Assembly: GCA_030272585.1 (NCBI GenBank)
Contig: BSYQ01000006.1
Coordinates: 6,349,001-6,413,000 of the forward strand
DNA length: 64,000 nt
DNA from: Bryopsis sp. KO-2023
Lineage: Eukaryota; Chlorophyta; Ulvophyceae; Bryopsidales; Bryopsidaceae
Direction of reading: 5' to 3'
Of the stretch, positions 39,674 to 49,218 are shown piece by piece. The translations under genes were made by a program, and so were the position numbers. Below the pieces are notes generated by a model, which was given only the letters and a program-made list of their open reading frames with translations, was not told where the DNA came from and made no database searches. Every line of letters starts with the position of its first letter. The stretch's first letter is position 1.

Positions 39674-40167
39674 ACTGTAGAACAGTTTTAGGCACAACTA
39701 CGGAGGCACAGCCCAGTCTAGGGGCGAATTCAAAACACAGCCACAGAATGTGTGGAAACACATTCCACACTCTGACTTTGAGAGTGTTCTTTTTGACGCC
39801 ACGCAAATCTTTCACATTGCTTTTTTTTTGGCGCCTGCTTTATTTTCGCGCTACCTTGTTTTCGCGCGCGGACCAAAGCGCGAAAATAAGGCAGGCGAAA
39901 ATAAAGACTAGCGATCCTAAAGCAATCTGAAAGATTTGCGTATTACAGTATGTTTTGTATGAAAACCCAGGGGGTGATGATTGTTGGAGGTGGAAATTTT
40001 TTGGGATTGAAATTAGATTTCAAAACTCTGGGGTGGTGGGCAGTCATGGGCTGCACAGGACAGACCCCTGTCCTGTGCACCGCACAGGACAGGGTTCTGT
40101 GCAGGTTCTGTGCACCCTGTGCTGTCCTGTCCTGTGCAGCGGAATTGCACAGGCCAGAACAGCACAG

Positions 40168-40631
40168 TGTAAAGACTGCGCTGTAGACTGCGACTCTGAA
40201 GCAGTCTGCCAGCCTGAAACAACAGCCTAGAAGGCTGCAACAAGTTCTGACACGAGAGAGCGAGAGAGAGAGAGTGTTCAACCCCAAAATCGAGTTACAA
40301 GAATACCCTGAGGTGCTGCCCAAATACCCTAGGCTGCACCTCTGATCCAAACTGATCGTTCAAGGTCCTATCCATCAACATGACCTGACAGTCTGCCTCA
40401 GTGTCAGGTCCCCTGTCTGAAACCTTCTGAGCTGCCAGCCCTGCAGAAAAGCGTCTGCTGAGCTGTCAGCCCCCATTCACAGATCTAAGGGTTCCGCTCT
40501 GCTGCAGCAAACCGGCTGCAGCATTGCTGGTTCCCTAGAACTGCAGGCCTGTCAGTTCCCCTGAACTGCAGGTCTGCCAGTTCTCCTGAACTGAGGATCT
40601 GACAGTTCCCCTGAACTGCAGAATCCTTACA
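40168..40631 (-). repeat. LTR-2 3' LTR
   Basis: 464 bp matching 48755-49218. The adjoining purine tract (TGGGGAGGAA on the minus strand, from 40632) is the same as in LTR-1. Confidence 0.93.
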
Positions 40632-41369
40632 TTCCTCCCCATCTAGTTGGCAGTAGTCCCTTACTGCCTCAAGAGATGATGTTAACAACCTTTGCCCCTT
40701 TTTTGGATTTCAACTCTTTTTTTTTTTTAACTTCTCTGCCACAGAAACTGGGTTTCGAAAGGGGTTATGTTATATAAGGAAGTCAAAGCAGTTCTGCAAA
40801 AACACTGTATTCAGGAAATTGTCCCAATGCAACAGAAACCCAAAATGCCCTGAAAAATCAATTGGTAACACCCTTGCTGGAAAATTACAACCTGAAGTGT
40901 TTGTTTCTGCCACCATCTTGCACTACCCAGAAAATCCAGAAAAACTGCCTTATAAAAGAAAACTCAAAGCAACAAGGAAATCATAGTCAGTTTAATTCTG
41001 CCTTCCCTAGAAGATTTTCCTACAGCCCACAAGGTCAGCTGAGACACCAAAACTTTTTGGCAAACAAAAACCCCCTTTTCCTGCAGAATACCTGAGTCAC
41101 CTGATTACCCAATCCATTGCAAACTCTGTATAATAAAAACCCATTTGACTGGACTTCCCTCAAAGGTCACCATGCAATTCTTTACTCTCCCTTTGGCTAA
41201 TTCAGTAACTCTTATTTCAGATTGCAAATATGGAATTCCCTAGCAATAACATCTTACCCCTGCTGGACTTGCTTTGTATCAACAGGTGAACCATTTTCAT
41301 AACCAAAACAGGTTGCAAACTTCAGAGTTTTCATCTCAACCTGATCAGAAACTGCAAAAAGATCCTTGT

Positions 41370-41541
41370 CCACCTCCAACACACTGATCACCAGAAACTG
41401 GACAGCCCTAAGGGTTTAACCCTGCCTGAAAAATTCCACTTCCAACACACTGATCACCAGAAACTGGACAGCCCTAAGGGTTTCACCCTGCCTGAAAAAT
41501 TCCACTTCCAACACACTGATCACCAGAAACTGGACAGCCCC
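41370..41541. repeat. 66-bp tandem repeat in the LTR-2 3' region
   Basis: Almost three copies of a 66-bp unit start at 41370, 41436 and 41502; each contains caacacactgatcaccagaa and tggacagccc. They lie in the non-coding stretch between the 3' LTR and the extra ORF. The rest of 40632-41627 shows nothing recognisable. Confidence 0.8.
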
Positions 41542-41627
41542 AAATCACCAACTCTTTCACTGCACCCACTGAGCAAACCACATTCAATCCTCAAGTCCCA
41601 TGGTCACACCTCCTGTCGATTCCTGCC

Positions 41628-42494
41628 TCAGGTCGCCGGACGTTTCAAGCCCCTCTTTGGCGCAAGCGCGGGCACACTCCAGCGGACCTCTCGAAGCGGC
41701 ACGCAGTCACGATTGGTTCGTCCCGGGGAGGCTGGCTGCGTTGGCAGGGGTGGACTGATGACCGCAATCCGCAAGGACGTCAGCACCCTCGGCGCCATGA
41801 CCGTGTGCTCCCGCAGCTTGCACAGCCCGCACTCTTTCGTCGCATCCACCGAGACCCCCTTTCGCGTTTCGCTGAGTCGTCCAACCACCTCCAAGCTCCC
41901 GTCTGGGTTCGTTCTCTCCACCGTTACGTCTGGCGCGTACCAGAGTCTCTGGACACAGAGGTCTCTGCAGCATACCCGGTGCTTCCCACATGGAAGCTCC
42001 CGCACTGGTGCCCCAAGAGATCGCGCCGTCTTGAAGCAGAGCGAACAGCCGCGTCCCGTTTCTTTCAGCGCCGTCTCCATCTCACTCTTTTGGCTTGCTG
42101 TAGGTTTTTCTGGTTCAGGGAGCCCTGTGTCCAGGAAGCCGAAGGACACCTCCTCTTCGGAATCCAACCGCGTTACCGGCATTTTCCTCGCCCACTCTCG
42201 CCACGCTTTCAGCTCACTCTCGGCAGCACTCAGAGACCCTTGCAGCTTCCACTTTTCCTGCTCCACCTTTTGACACTTGCTCCTCAGCCTTTCCAACTCC
42301 GCAACGTCGACTGCCCTCTTCCGCAGGACCTGCACAGCCTCCTCAAACGCCACAACCTCATCTGCCCCCTTGATCACGTCGGCTTTCTCCACCGCTGCCG
42401 CAGGGATAACCACAGGGGCAGCCTCTGCTGGTTCACTGCTGCTGGCGGGGGTTGAGACGATAAGGGCGGCCTGGTTTGCTGGTTGCTGATCCAT
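41628..42494 (-). CDS. LTR-2 extra ORF downstream of pol: coiled coil plus RING-like domain
   Basis: About 288 residues from MDQQPANQ; the frame is open further upstream to 42599. An Ala/Pro-rich N-terminus leads to a coiled coil (around LRSKCQKVEQEKWKLQGSL), then a Cys/His array C-x2-C-x15-C-x2-H-x2-C-x4-C ... C-x2-C (CSLCFKTA ... ECGLCKL). Residues shared with the LTR-1 ORF include GCS-x-CF, APV-x-EL, HR-V/I-C, R-x-W and C-x-LCKL. It follows pol by about 180 bp, as in LTR-1. No membrane segment. Role unknown. Confidence 0.75.
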   Translation of the reverse strand: MDQQPANQAALIVSTPASSSEPAEAAPVVIPAAAVEKADVIKGADEVVAFEEAVQVLRKRAVDVAELERLRSKCQKVEQEKWKLQGSLSAAESELKAWREWARKMPVTRLDSEEEVSFGFLDTGLPEPEKPTASQKSEMETALKETGRGCSLCFKTARSLGAPVRELPCGKHRVCCRDLCVQRLWYAPDVTVERTNPDGSLEVVGRLSETRKGVSVDATKECGLCKLREHTVMAPRVLTSLRIAVISPPLPTQPASPGRTNRDCVPLREVRWSVPALAPKRGLKRPAT

Positions 42495-42677
42495 GTTGAT
42501 TCCTTTTTTTTTTCCTTTCCGAACGATAGGCTCCTCTTTCTCTCTTCTTGCTCTGCGCACGTAACTTGCTAGACAGTTTCCAACTCCAGTATACTGCACA
42601 CCTATTTCCGTTTCTGTCAGAGGTTGCTTCAGTCTGTCAGAGACATCAACCTGTCACCTCTGCTTGATCTAGTCCTT

Positions 42678-45600
42678 TCAGCTTCTTATCTCAAACTCAC
42701 GTAACTTGTCCGGTGCGTTTCGCAAGTTTCTGGCAGGTTCCCAGGTGTCCTCCGATTGATCATAACCCTGCCACCTGACAAGGTACTGCTTCCTGCCCCT
42801 GACAGTCCTATCTGCCAGAATCCTGTCAACCAGATACTCCTCTTGGCCTGCCACCATTTCAGGCTCAGGTTGCCACCTGGGTGCCTCCCTGTCAGGAAAG
42901 CTGCCCTCCTGATCTTCGAAAGCAGGTTTCAGCTTGGACACATGGAAGGTGTTATGAATTTTCCAATGACCTGGCAGCCTCAGCCTGACTGCAACTTCAG
43001 ATAACCTCTTCAGAACTACAAAAGGTCCACAGTATTTTGCAGTCAATTTCCTGCTCAACACCTGTGGTAGGGGTAAGTCCTTTGTGGCGAGAAAAACTTT
43101 GTCGCCCGGCTGAAAGCCCCCTCCCCTTCTGTTTTCGTCCGCCCCCTGGCGTTGACGTGCCTGAGCAGAAGCAATGTTCCTTCTGCAGGTTTGCAATGCA
43201 GTCTGCCAAGTAGACCACCAATCATCCACTGCAGGGCAAGCTGTAGCAGCTACAGCACTTGCAGGAGTTCTGGGTTGTTGTCCATTCATCAAATAGAAGG
43301 GAGAAAACCCAGTTGTAGCATTTATGCTGGAATTGTATGCAAATTCTGCAGCATCCAAATGCATATCCCAGTCTGTGCCTGCAGGTTCCACATAACTGCG
43401 CAGAATTTCCTGCACTGTTCTGTTAGCTCGCTCAGTCTGACCATCTGTCTCAGGATGATAACTGCTAGACATTGCTAACCGAGTGCCTGCCTTCTTCCAA
43501 AGAGCCCTCCAAAAATTGCTAGTGAAACGACTATCCCGATCAGAAACAATTTCTTGAGGCAATCCAAAGAAACGAACCACATGTTGGAAAAACAAATCTG
43601 CTACCCCTGCAGCAGTAACTGTCTGCTTTGTTGGAATGAGTCTGATCATTTTTGTGAACCGATCCACAACCACCAGCAAATAATCTGACCCTTTCTGAGT
43701 CCTTGGCAAAGGTCCAACAAAGTCCAATGAAACACTAGTCCACCTGCCATCTGGAATTGGCAAGGGCTGCAGCTTACCCAAAGGCTTCTGAGTAGAGGCC
43801 TTGTTTCGTTGGCAGGGAATGCAATTCCTCACATACTTCTGCACAGATCCTGAAATGAGTGGCCAGAAGTAATACTGCTGAACCCTGTGCAGGGTCTTCC
43901 TCCTGCCCAGATGTCCTGCCAATGCAGACTCATGGCAAGCATGCAGTATCTTTTCCCTGAGCCCATCTGCTTCAGGTATCCACCATTTCCAGGAATGACC
44001 AACATGTCTCCAAAGTTTCAGACCATCCCATTTCACATGTGGAGGTCTGGAAGGTGCTCCAATCAGCTGCCAACATAATGGATCCTTCTTGTAAGCTGCC
44101 AGCACTGTCTGCTGAAATTCCCGATCTGCTGTCAACCTTATCCTTGCATTCAGCTGAGGACCATGTTCCTCTGCCTGATGTGTGGCCCTGCTCAACGCAT
44201 CTGCCACCACATTGTCTCTGCCTGGTCGGTACTTGATATCAAACTTGAAGGATTGCAGAGTCTCCATCCATCGTGCTTGCCTCTGTGACAGGTGAGGCTG
44301 GGTGTGCAAAAATTTTAGAGGTGCATGATCGGTGTGCACGGTGAACTCCTGAGCATCCAAGTAGTGCCTCCACACTTTCAGAGCATGCACCACAGCCAAC
44401 AGCTCCTTTTCATGAGTCGCATAGTTGAGCTCTGCCGGTTGCAGTTTCCTGCTTTCATATGCCACTGGTTGCTGACCCTGCCCCTGGTCCTGTGTTAGGA
44501 CTGCTCCAATAGCATAGTCTGAGGCATCTGTGACCACCTCGAATCTCAGACTTGGGTCAGGCACCAAAAGCACTGGTGCAGACATTAACGCCTCCTTGAC
44601 ATCCTGCATTGCTGCAGCTTCTGCCTCAGTCCATTTCCACACTGCCTCCTTTTTCAATAGAGCAGTGAGTGGTTTGGCTCTTGCAGAAAAATCCTTGATG
44701 AATCTTCTGTAATAGTTTGCCAATCCCAGAAATGACCTGAGATCCTTCACTGAAGTCAAAGGTGGCGAGTCCCTGATGACCTGCACCTTACTCTGCAACA
44801 CCTGTACTCCTGCAGCACTCAACTCATGCCCCAGAAACTCAACTTGCTCCTTGCAGATTTCACATTTGGAAGCTGAAGCATATAATTTCTGCTCCCTCAA
44901 TCTCTGCATCACCTTTTTCAAGTGAACCTTGTGTTCTGCCCAACTCTTGCTAAAAATCAAGATGTCATCTAAGTAAACGATGCAGAAGGTATCCAGGAAA
45001 TCATGTAACACATGATTCATTGTGTTCATGAAGGTGGCAGGAGCATTTGTCAGCCCAAAAGGAAGAACAATGTACTCGTAGAGGCCATACCTGGTGCGGA
45101 AGGCCGTTTTCTCACAGTCTGCAGGGTCCAACCGCACCTGATGGTAGCCTGCGCAGAGATCAATTTTGCTGAAGCAGCGAGCTCCCTGAATCTGATCCAG
45201 CAATTCCTCTATCCTTGGGATAGGGTACCTGTTCTTCACCGTTAGTTTGTTAAGTGCCCGAAAGTCTACGCACATCCTAAGCTTTCCGTTCTTCTTAGGA
45301 ACAAACAAAATTGGTGAACCCCAGGGTGACTTGCTAGGTCTGATAAAACCCTGCTTCAGTAACTCTGCCAACTGCTTCTTCAATTCTTCTCTTTCTGCAA
45401 AACTGGCTCTATAAAGCCCCTTTTTCACTGGTTCTGCCCCTTCTACCAATTCAATCTTGTGGTTCACACCCCTGTCAGGAGGCAATTCCTGCGGCAGTTC
45501 CTCTTTAAACAAATCCTGAAACTCCTTTCTGATCTGTTTTTCTAGCTCAACTGCCTCTTTCTGTTCCTCTGACAAGGTTTCTGGTTCACTGCCTCTCACT

Positions 45601-46841
45601 GCATCAGTACTTTCCAAACCATTTATTGAACATCCATTATTTACTTCCCGTAAATTCAATAGGTACATCGGCAGGCCCTTGCGAGCTGCCCGAGCTACCT
45701 CATGTGCAGACATGAGGTCCAAATCTGCTGTACTGCAATCTTCCAATCTGCCTGTTTGCATTCTAAGTTTAACGACTCTACCCTGAGGCCCCTGCAAAGC
45801 CACTATCTTTTCCTGCCAATCTATGGTGGGGTTATGTTTGATCAACCAAGACATACCCAGCACCAGGTCATATCTGCCCAGTGTTACTGCATACATCTTT
45901 TCTTCAGACACAAACCTCCCCATCTTGACACTGGCCTGCAGTTCTTTTTCTACCTTTTCTGAAGTCCTGCCATCTGCCAACTGAACTTCAGAAACTGCCT
46001 CAGAGTGTTGTGTCTGTATGCTGTTTTCCTGCAACCAATCTTTCGAAACAAAATTGTCGGTTGCACCACTATCTATCAAAATTCTAGCAAAACAATCTGC
46101 CACAAACCCTGTGGTCTTCAACATTCCCTGAGTCCCCCCATGGACTCCTCTCAACTTCAAAAGTGGGGGTTCATCCAAGCTATATCCTTTAAAGCAAACT
46201 TCATTAGGTCTGCCCAGCCCAGATTCCTCTCTCACTGAAAACAGGTCTGCGGTGTCTGCCCTCAGATCACCAACAGCACCAACATGCACTGAAAAATCAT
46301 GCAAGTCAGGTGTGGCCCCGCCTGGCCCTGCACCTACTGCCTCTGAGAATTGAGTAGTTGTGGCTACCGTAGGCACATCAACCCCCTCAATCTCACTCCA
46401 TGACCCTGCAGGTGTCAGTGCCTCCTGCACTACACCTTCAGAATCCTTCTCTGAAACATCTGCAGATGCTGCGACTCCGCGCCCAGCATCTACCATTGCA
46501 CTCTTCAAACAAACTGCAAGCCTCCCCAACTTCGGCAGACCACTTGCAGTACTGCTCACCTTCTCCCTAAGGCCTCCAGAATTCCCTGCACCGGTGTCCC
46601 TGCCTGGACCACCACCTGCAGAAATTCCATCCATGAATCTTACACACTTCTCCTCGGTTACGGCTACACACGGCTCATCAACCTTAGAATGAACTCCACG
46701 CCCATAGGCTACCCTCCCCCGAGGTAACACCTTGTGTGGGTGGCTACGCCGACCTTCCCACACTCCACTTCTGTCCTCCTGCTTCTCTTCTCCACGGCTG
46801 GCAGTCTCTCCAGACTCCAGCCTGCTCAGTTTTCCTGACAA
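42678..46841 (-). CDS. pol: LTR-2 pol polyprotein (protease, RT, RNase H, integrase, chromodomain)
   Basis: 1,387-residue frame. Protease LIDSGATDNFVSKDW; RT with YLDDILIFS; RNase H with TDASDYAIGAVLTQDQGQG; integrase zinc finger (CIPCQRNKA) and core (LDFVGPLP, VSDRDSRFTSNFW); C-terminal chromodomain (YLVRWQGYDQSEDTWEPA). A region of about 400 residues before the protease is rich in Gly, Ala and acidic residues. Closely similar to LTR-1 pol through RT and integrase. Confidence 0.93.
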   Translation of the reverse strand: MSGKLSRLESGETASRGEEKQEDRSGVWEGRRSHPHKVLPRGRVAYGRGVHSKVDEPCVAVTEEKCVRFMDGISAGGGPGRDTGAGNSGGLREKVSSTASGLPKLGRLAVCLKSAMVDAGRGVAASADVSEKDSEGVVQEALTPAGSWSEIEGVDVPTVATTTQFSEAVGAGPGGATPDLHDFSVHVGAVGDLRADTADLFSVREESGLGRPNEVCFKGYSLDEPPLLKLRGVHGGTQGMLKTTGFVADCFARILIDSGATDNFVSKDWLQENSIQTQHSEAVSEVQLADGRTSEKVEKELQASVKMGRFVSEEKMYAVTLGRYDLVLGMSWLIKHNPTIDWQEKIVALQGPQGRVVKLRMQTGRLEDCSTADLDLMSAHEVARAARKGLPMYLLNLREVNNGCSINGLESTDAVRGSEPETLSEEQKEAVELEKQIRKEFQDLFKEELPQELPPDRGVNHKIELVEGAEPVKKGLYRASFAEREELKKQLAELLKQGFIRPSKSPWGSPILFVPKKNGKLRMCVDFRALNKLTVKNRYPIPRIEELLDQIQGARCFSKIDLCAGYHQVRLDPADCEKTAFRTRYGLYEYIVLPFGLTNAPATFMNTMNHVLHDFLDTFCIVYLDDILIFSKSWAEHKVHLKKVMQRLREQKLYASASKCEICKEQVEFLGHELSAAGVQVLQSKVQVIRDSPPLTSVKDLRSFLGLANYYRRFIKDFSARAKPLTALLKKEAVWKWTEAEAAAMQDVKEALMSAPVLLVPDPSLRFEVVTDASDYAIGAVLTQDQGQGQQPVAYESRKLQPAELNYATHEKELLAVVHALKVWRHYLDAQEFTVHTDHAPLKFLHTQPHLSQRQARWMETLQSFKFDIKYRPGRDNVVADALSRATHQAEEHGPQLNARIRLTADREFQQTVLAAYKKDPLCWQLIGAPSRPPHVKWDGLKLWRHVGHSWKWWIPEADGLREKILHACHESALAGHLGRRKTLHRVQQYYFWPLISGSVQKYVRNCIPCQRNKASTQKPLGKLQPLPIPDGRWTSVSLDFVGPLPRTQKGSDYLLVVVDRFTKMIRLIPTKQTVTAAGVADLFFQHVVRFFGLPQEIVSDRDSRFTSNFWRALWKKAGTRLAMSSSYHPETDGQTERANRTVQEILRSYVEPAGTDWDMHLDAAEFAYNSSINATTGFSPFYLMNGQQPRTPASAVAATACPAVDDWWSTWQTALQTCRRNIASAQARQRQGADENRRGGGFQPGDKVFLATKDLPLPQVLSRKLTAKYCGPFVVLKRLSEVAVRLRLPGHWKIHNTFHVSKLKPAFEDQEGSFPDREAPRWQPEPEMVAGQEEYLVDRILADRTVRGRKQYLVRWQGYDQSEDTWEPARNLRNAPDKLREFEIRS

Positions 46842-47995
46842 TCAACAGCAAAATGGCCCAACTTGTCGCAGTTGTAGCACCGCACATTTGCTGCAGCGCG
46901 ACCTGCGTCCATTCTGCTTCTGCCTGCTGACGAACTTTCTCCAGACTTTCGCCTCTGTCTGCGAGGACTGCCACTGCGTCCCCTGCTCTTGCTGCGACTT
47001 GCGTCACGGCGTTTGCCGTCGTCAAAACCCACACGGTTTCGCTGGAGGCCATCAACCTCCATGCGGTCACCTGATTGGGGAATATAACGCGGTGTCTGCC
47101 GATCGTCAAATCTGCCACGGTTGAAACTCTGAGACCTGCCTCTGCTCTGCGAGCGTCCTCTGCTCTGTGAGCGTCCTCTGCTCTGGGATCGTCCCCTGCT
47201 TTGGGACCTGTCCCTGCGTGAACTTTCACGCCTGCCTCTGGGACTGCGGCCTCTGCGTCCTTCTCTGCGGTATATCTCCAGAGGTCCTTCCCATGTAGCG
47301 GCAAGTGCTATTGCACGCTCCAAATCTGCAGGATCTTCCATTTCAACCTTAGTGCGCAAACGATCATTCAGACCTTCTATGAAACGAAACAGCTGCTCCC
47401 CAGCATTGCTGTCGTTGATCTGCAACATGAGCCTGCGAAAATCGTGCACATATTCTGCGACAGACATTCGACCCTGCTTCAGGCGTGACCATTCACGTCT
47501 GAAGTCCTTGTTCTCGTTGGTCTTGCCGAACTGCTGTCTGAGATCTGCGACTAGTGCGGTCAGATCTGTAGGCAAAGCCCTCTGGCCTGCCATTGCCTCT
47601 TCGTAACGACTTCTCCACCATGTTCCTGCAGCACCTCTTAAACAGCCTGCAGCCACCAAAACCTGCTGTTCCCTGTCTCTGGTTGCAGTCAGATCATAAT
47701 ATGTCTGCAACTGAACCTGCCACTCGTTCAGAGGAACATCCTGTGGATCACCATACCAGGAGTCAGGGCCTTTTGCCCTTGCTTTACCCAGAGCTGCCGG
47801 CGGATGCTGCTCGGCCAACCTAGTCCGTACTGCGTGCCGGACTGCATCGTCCATCTGCGCGTTGACATTAGCGGCGACCTGCCTCAGGTGCAGGATCTCT
47901 TCCTGCATCTCTGCCATGCCCCGCCTCAGACCCTGAAGATCGAACGGATCTGGGGCTGGCGTTCCCATCTGCGGGTGCTCGTCTGTGCCTGACAT
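46826..47995 (-). CDS. gag: LTR-2 gag
   Basis: About 389 residues from MSGTDEHPQMG (the frame is open upstream to 48094). It contains a capsid-type gag region (DVPLNEWQVQLQTYYDL, GAAGTWWRSRYEEA), a perfect-looking GRSQSR repeat tract and a terminal CCHC knuckle (RCYNCDKLGHFAVDC). Same plan as LTR-1 gag. Confidence 0.9.
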   Translation of the reverse strand: MSGTDEHPQMGTPAPDPFDLQGLRRGMAEMQEEILHLRQVAANVNAQMDDAVRHAVRTRLAEQHPPAALGKARAKGPDSWYGDPQDVPLNEWQVQLQTYYDLTATRDREQQVLVAAGCLRGAAGTWWRSRYEEAMAGQRALPTDLTALVADLRQQFGKTNENKDFRREWSRLKQGRMSVAEYVHDFRRLMLQINDSNAGEQLFRFIEGLNDRLRTKVEMEDPADLERAIALAATWEGPLEIYRREGRRGRSPRGRRESSRRDRSQSRGRSQSRGRSQSRGRSQSRGRSQSFNRGRFDDRQTPRYIPQSGDRMEVDGLQRNRVGFDDGKRRDASRSKSRGRSGSPRRQRRKSGESSSAGRSRMDAGRAAANVRCYNCDKLGHFAVDCQEN

Positions 47996-48341
47996 TCCTC
48001 CTGTTCCGCTCACGCCTTTCCTGCGTTGCCCTCTGCGATCTGTAGATCGGACACTGAGGGTTAGAACAGTCGTAGTATCTGATAATATTACCACTGCGTT
48101 CTGCCTTCCTGTGGCCGTGAGGAGGCGCTCTGAGAGGAGGTGGAGGTACCACTGCCAATGGGTGTCTCACCGGACCCAAAACCTGCACTGGTCTGGGTAA
48201 CCTGAAAGGGGCTGAAACCCAGTCCCCTAAGAAAGTAAACAGATCAGGTGGCAGCCCTGCCTCACACTGAATAACAGTCTCTACGTCTGATTCTGCTTCA
48301 CTTCCACTACTCTCCACTGTCACAGGTTTCCCAAAACTCAT
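47868..48341 (-). CDS. LTR-2 leader ORF with Cys motif
   Basis: About 157 residues from MSFGKPVTVES, overlapping the start of gag by 128 bp. Acidic start, Pro-rich middle, then IIRYYDCSNPQCPIYRSQRA, whose C-x4-C-P motif resembles the one in the LTR-1 leader ORF. Translation is unproven. Confidence 0.4.
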   Translation of the reverse strand: MSFGKPVTVESSGSEAESDVETVIQCEAGLPPDLFTFLGDWVSAPFRLPRPVQVLGPVRHPLAVVPPPPLRAPPHGHRKAERSGNIIRYYDCSNPQCPIYRSQRATQERRERNRRNVRHRRAPADGNASPRSVRSSGSEAGHGRDAGRDPAPEAGRR

Positions 48342-48741
48342 GCAGCACACTTCTGCAGAAAGCCACTACAACACCGGCTAATTCCGACTAACCAAGAAGC
48401 CTTGCGCAAAACCTGCGTCTTCTAGATCTGCGCCGCCGCGCCTACTCTGATTAACCTAGAAAACTTGCGCAAACCTGCGTCTTCTAGACCCTGCGCCGCT
48501 GCTCCTACTCAAACCTGCACTCAGGCAGTACTGCGATTTCGACCTTTTAGAAAGCTGCGCCTGCCTGCGCCAAACCTTTCTGGGATCTCTCTGAAAGCTG
48601 CGCCTATCTGCGCTGAACCTTTCTGCGACCTCTCCTTTGAAAGCTGCGCCTGCCTGCGCTACCTTTCACCAGAACTTCGTTCTCCCCTTTGCTTCCTCCT
48701 GAAGCCTTTCAGGAACGCTGCGATCTTGTCGCCAGCCCTGA

Positions 48742-48753
48742 GCTCCGAAACCA
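48742..48753 (-). other. LTR-2 primer-binding site
   Basis: TGGTTTCGGAGC (minus strand), one base inside the 5' LTR; the same 12 bases as in LTR-1 and LTR-3. Confidence 0.75.
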
Positions 48754-48754
48754 A

Positions 48755-49218
48755 TGTAAAGACTGCGCTGTAGACTGCGACTCTGAAGCAGTCTGCCAGC
48801 CTGAAACAACAGCCTAGAAGGCTGCAACAAGTTCTGACACGAGAGAGCGAGAGAGAGAGAGTGTTCAACCCCAAAATCGAGTTACAAGAATACCCTGAGG
48901 TGCTGCCCAAATACCCTAGGCTGCACCTCTGATCCAAACTGATCGTTCAAGGTCCTATCCATCAACATGACCTGACAGTCTGCCTCAGTGTCAGGTCCCC
49001 TGTCTGAAACCTTCTGAGCTGCCAGCCCTGCAGAAAAGCGTCTGCTGAGCTGTCAGCCCCCATTCACAGATCTAAGGGTTCCGCTCTGCTGCAGCAAACC
49101 GGCTGCAGCATTGCTGGTTCCCTAGAACTGCAGGCCTGTCAGTTCCCCTGAACTGCAGGTCTGCCAGTTCTCCTGAACTGAGGATCTGACAGTTCCCCTG
49201 AACTGCAGAATCCTTACA
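48755..49218 (-). repeat. LTR-2 5' LTR
   Basis: 464 bp. On its element-5' (U3) side are four copies, 25 bp apart (49117, 49142, 49167, 49192), of a palindrome of the form AGTTC-N4-GAACT. Confidence 0.93.

Larger units (their letters stand above)
31124..39948. mobile_element. TA-flanked inverted-repeat MITE (Tc1/mariner-like), split by LTR-1
   Basis: The ends are a 19-bp inverted repeat, CTGTAATACGCAAATCTTT at 31124 and its complement ending at 39948, each flanked by TA, the target duplication typical of Tc1/mariner-type transposons. Next to each end is a subterminal palindromic block built on GCGCGAAAATAAGGCAGGC-type words (31143-31250 and 39835-39905). A degenerate repeat of about 143 bp occurs inside (near 31374 and 31517). 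Without the inserted retrotransposon the element is about 750 bp. No transposase is seen, so it is non-autonomous. Confidence 0.75.
40168..49218 (-). mobile_element. LTR-2: Ty3/Gypsy chromovirus (Metaviridae)
   Basis: Two 464-bp LTRs (40168-40631 and 48755-49218), TG...CA, show no difference by eye and are flanked by CACAG (40163-40167 and 49219-49223). Orientation is minus. The order of parts is the same as in LTR-1: leader ORF, gag, pol with chromodomain, extra ORF. The LTRs are unrelated in most of their length to those of LTR-1, but the proteins are of the same lineage. It looks whole and recent. Confidence 0.93.
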
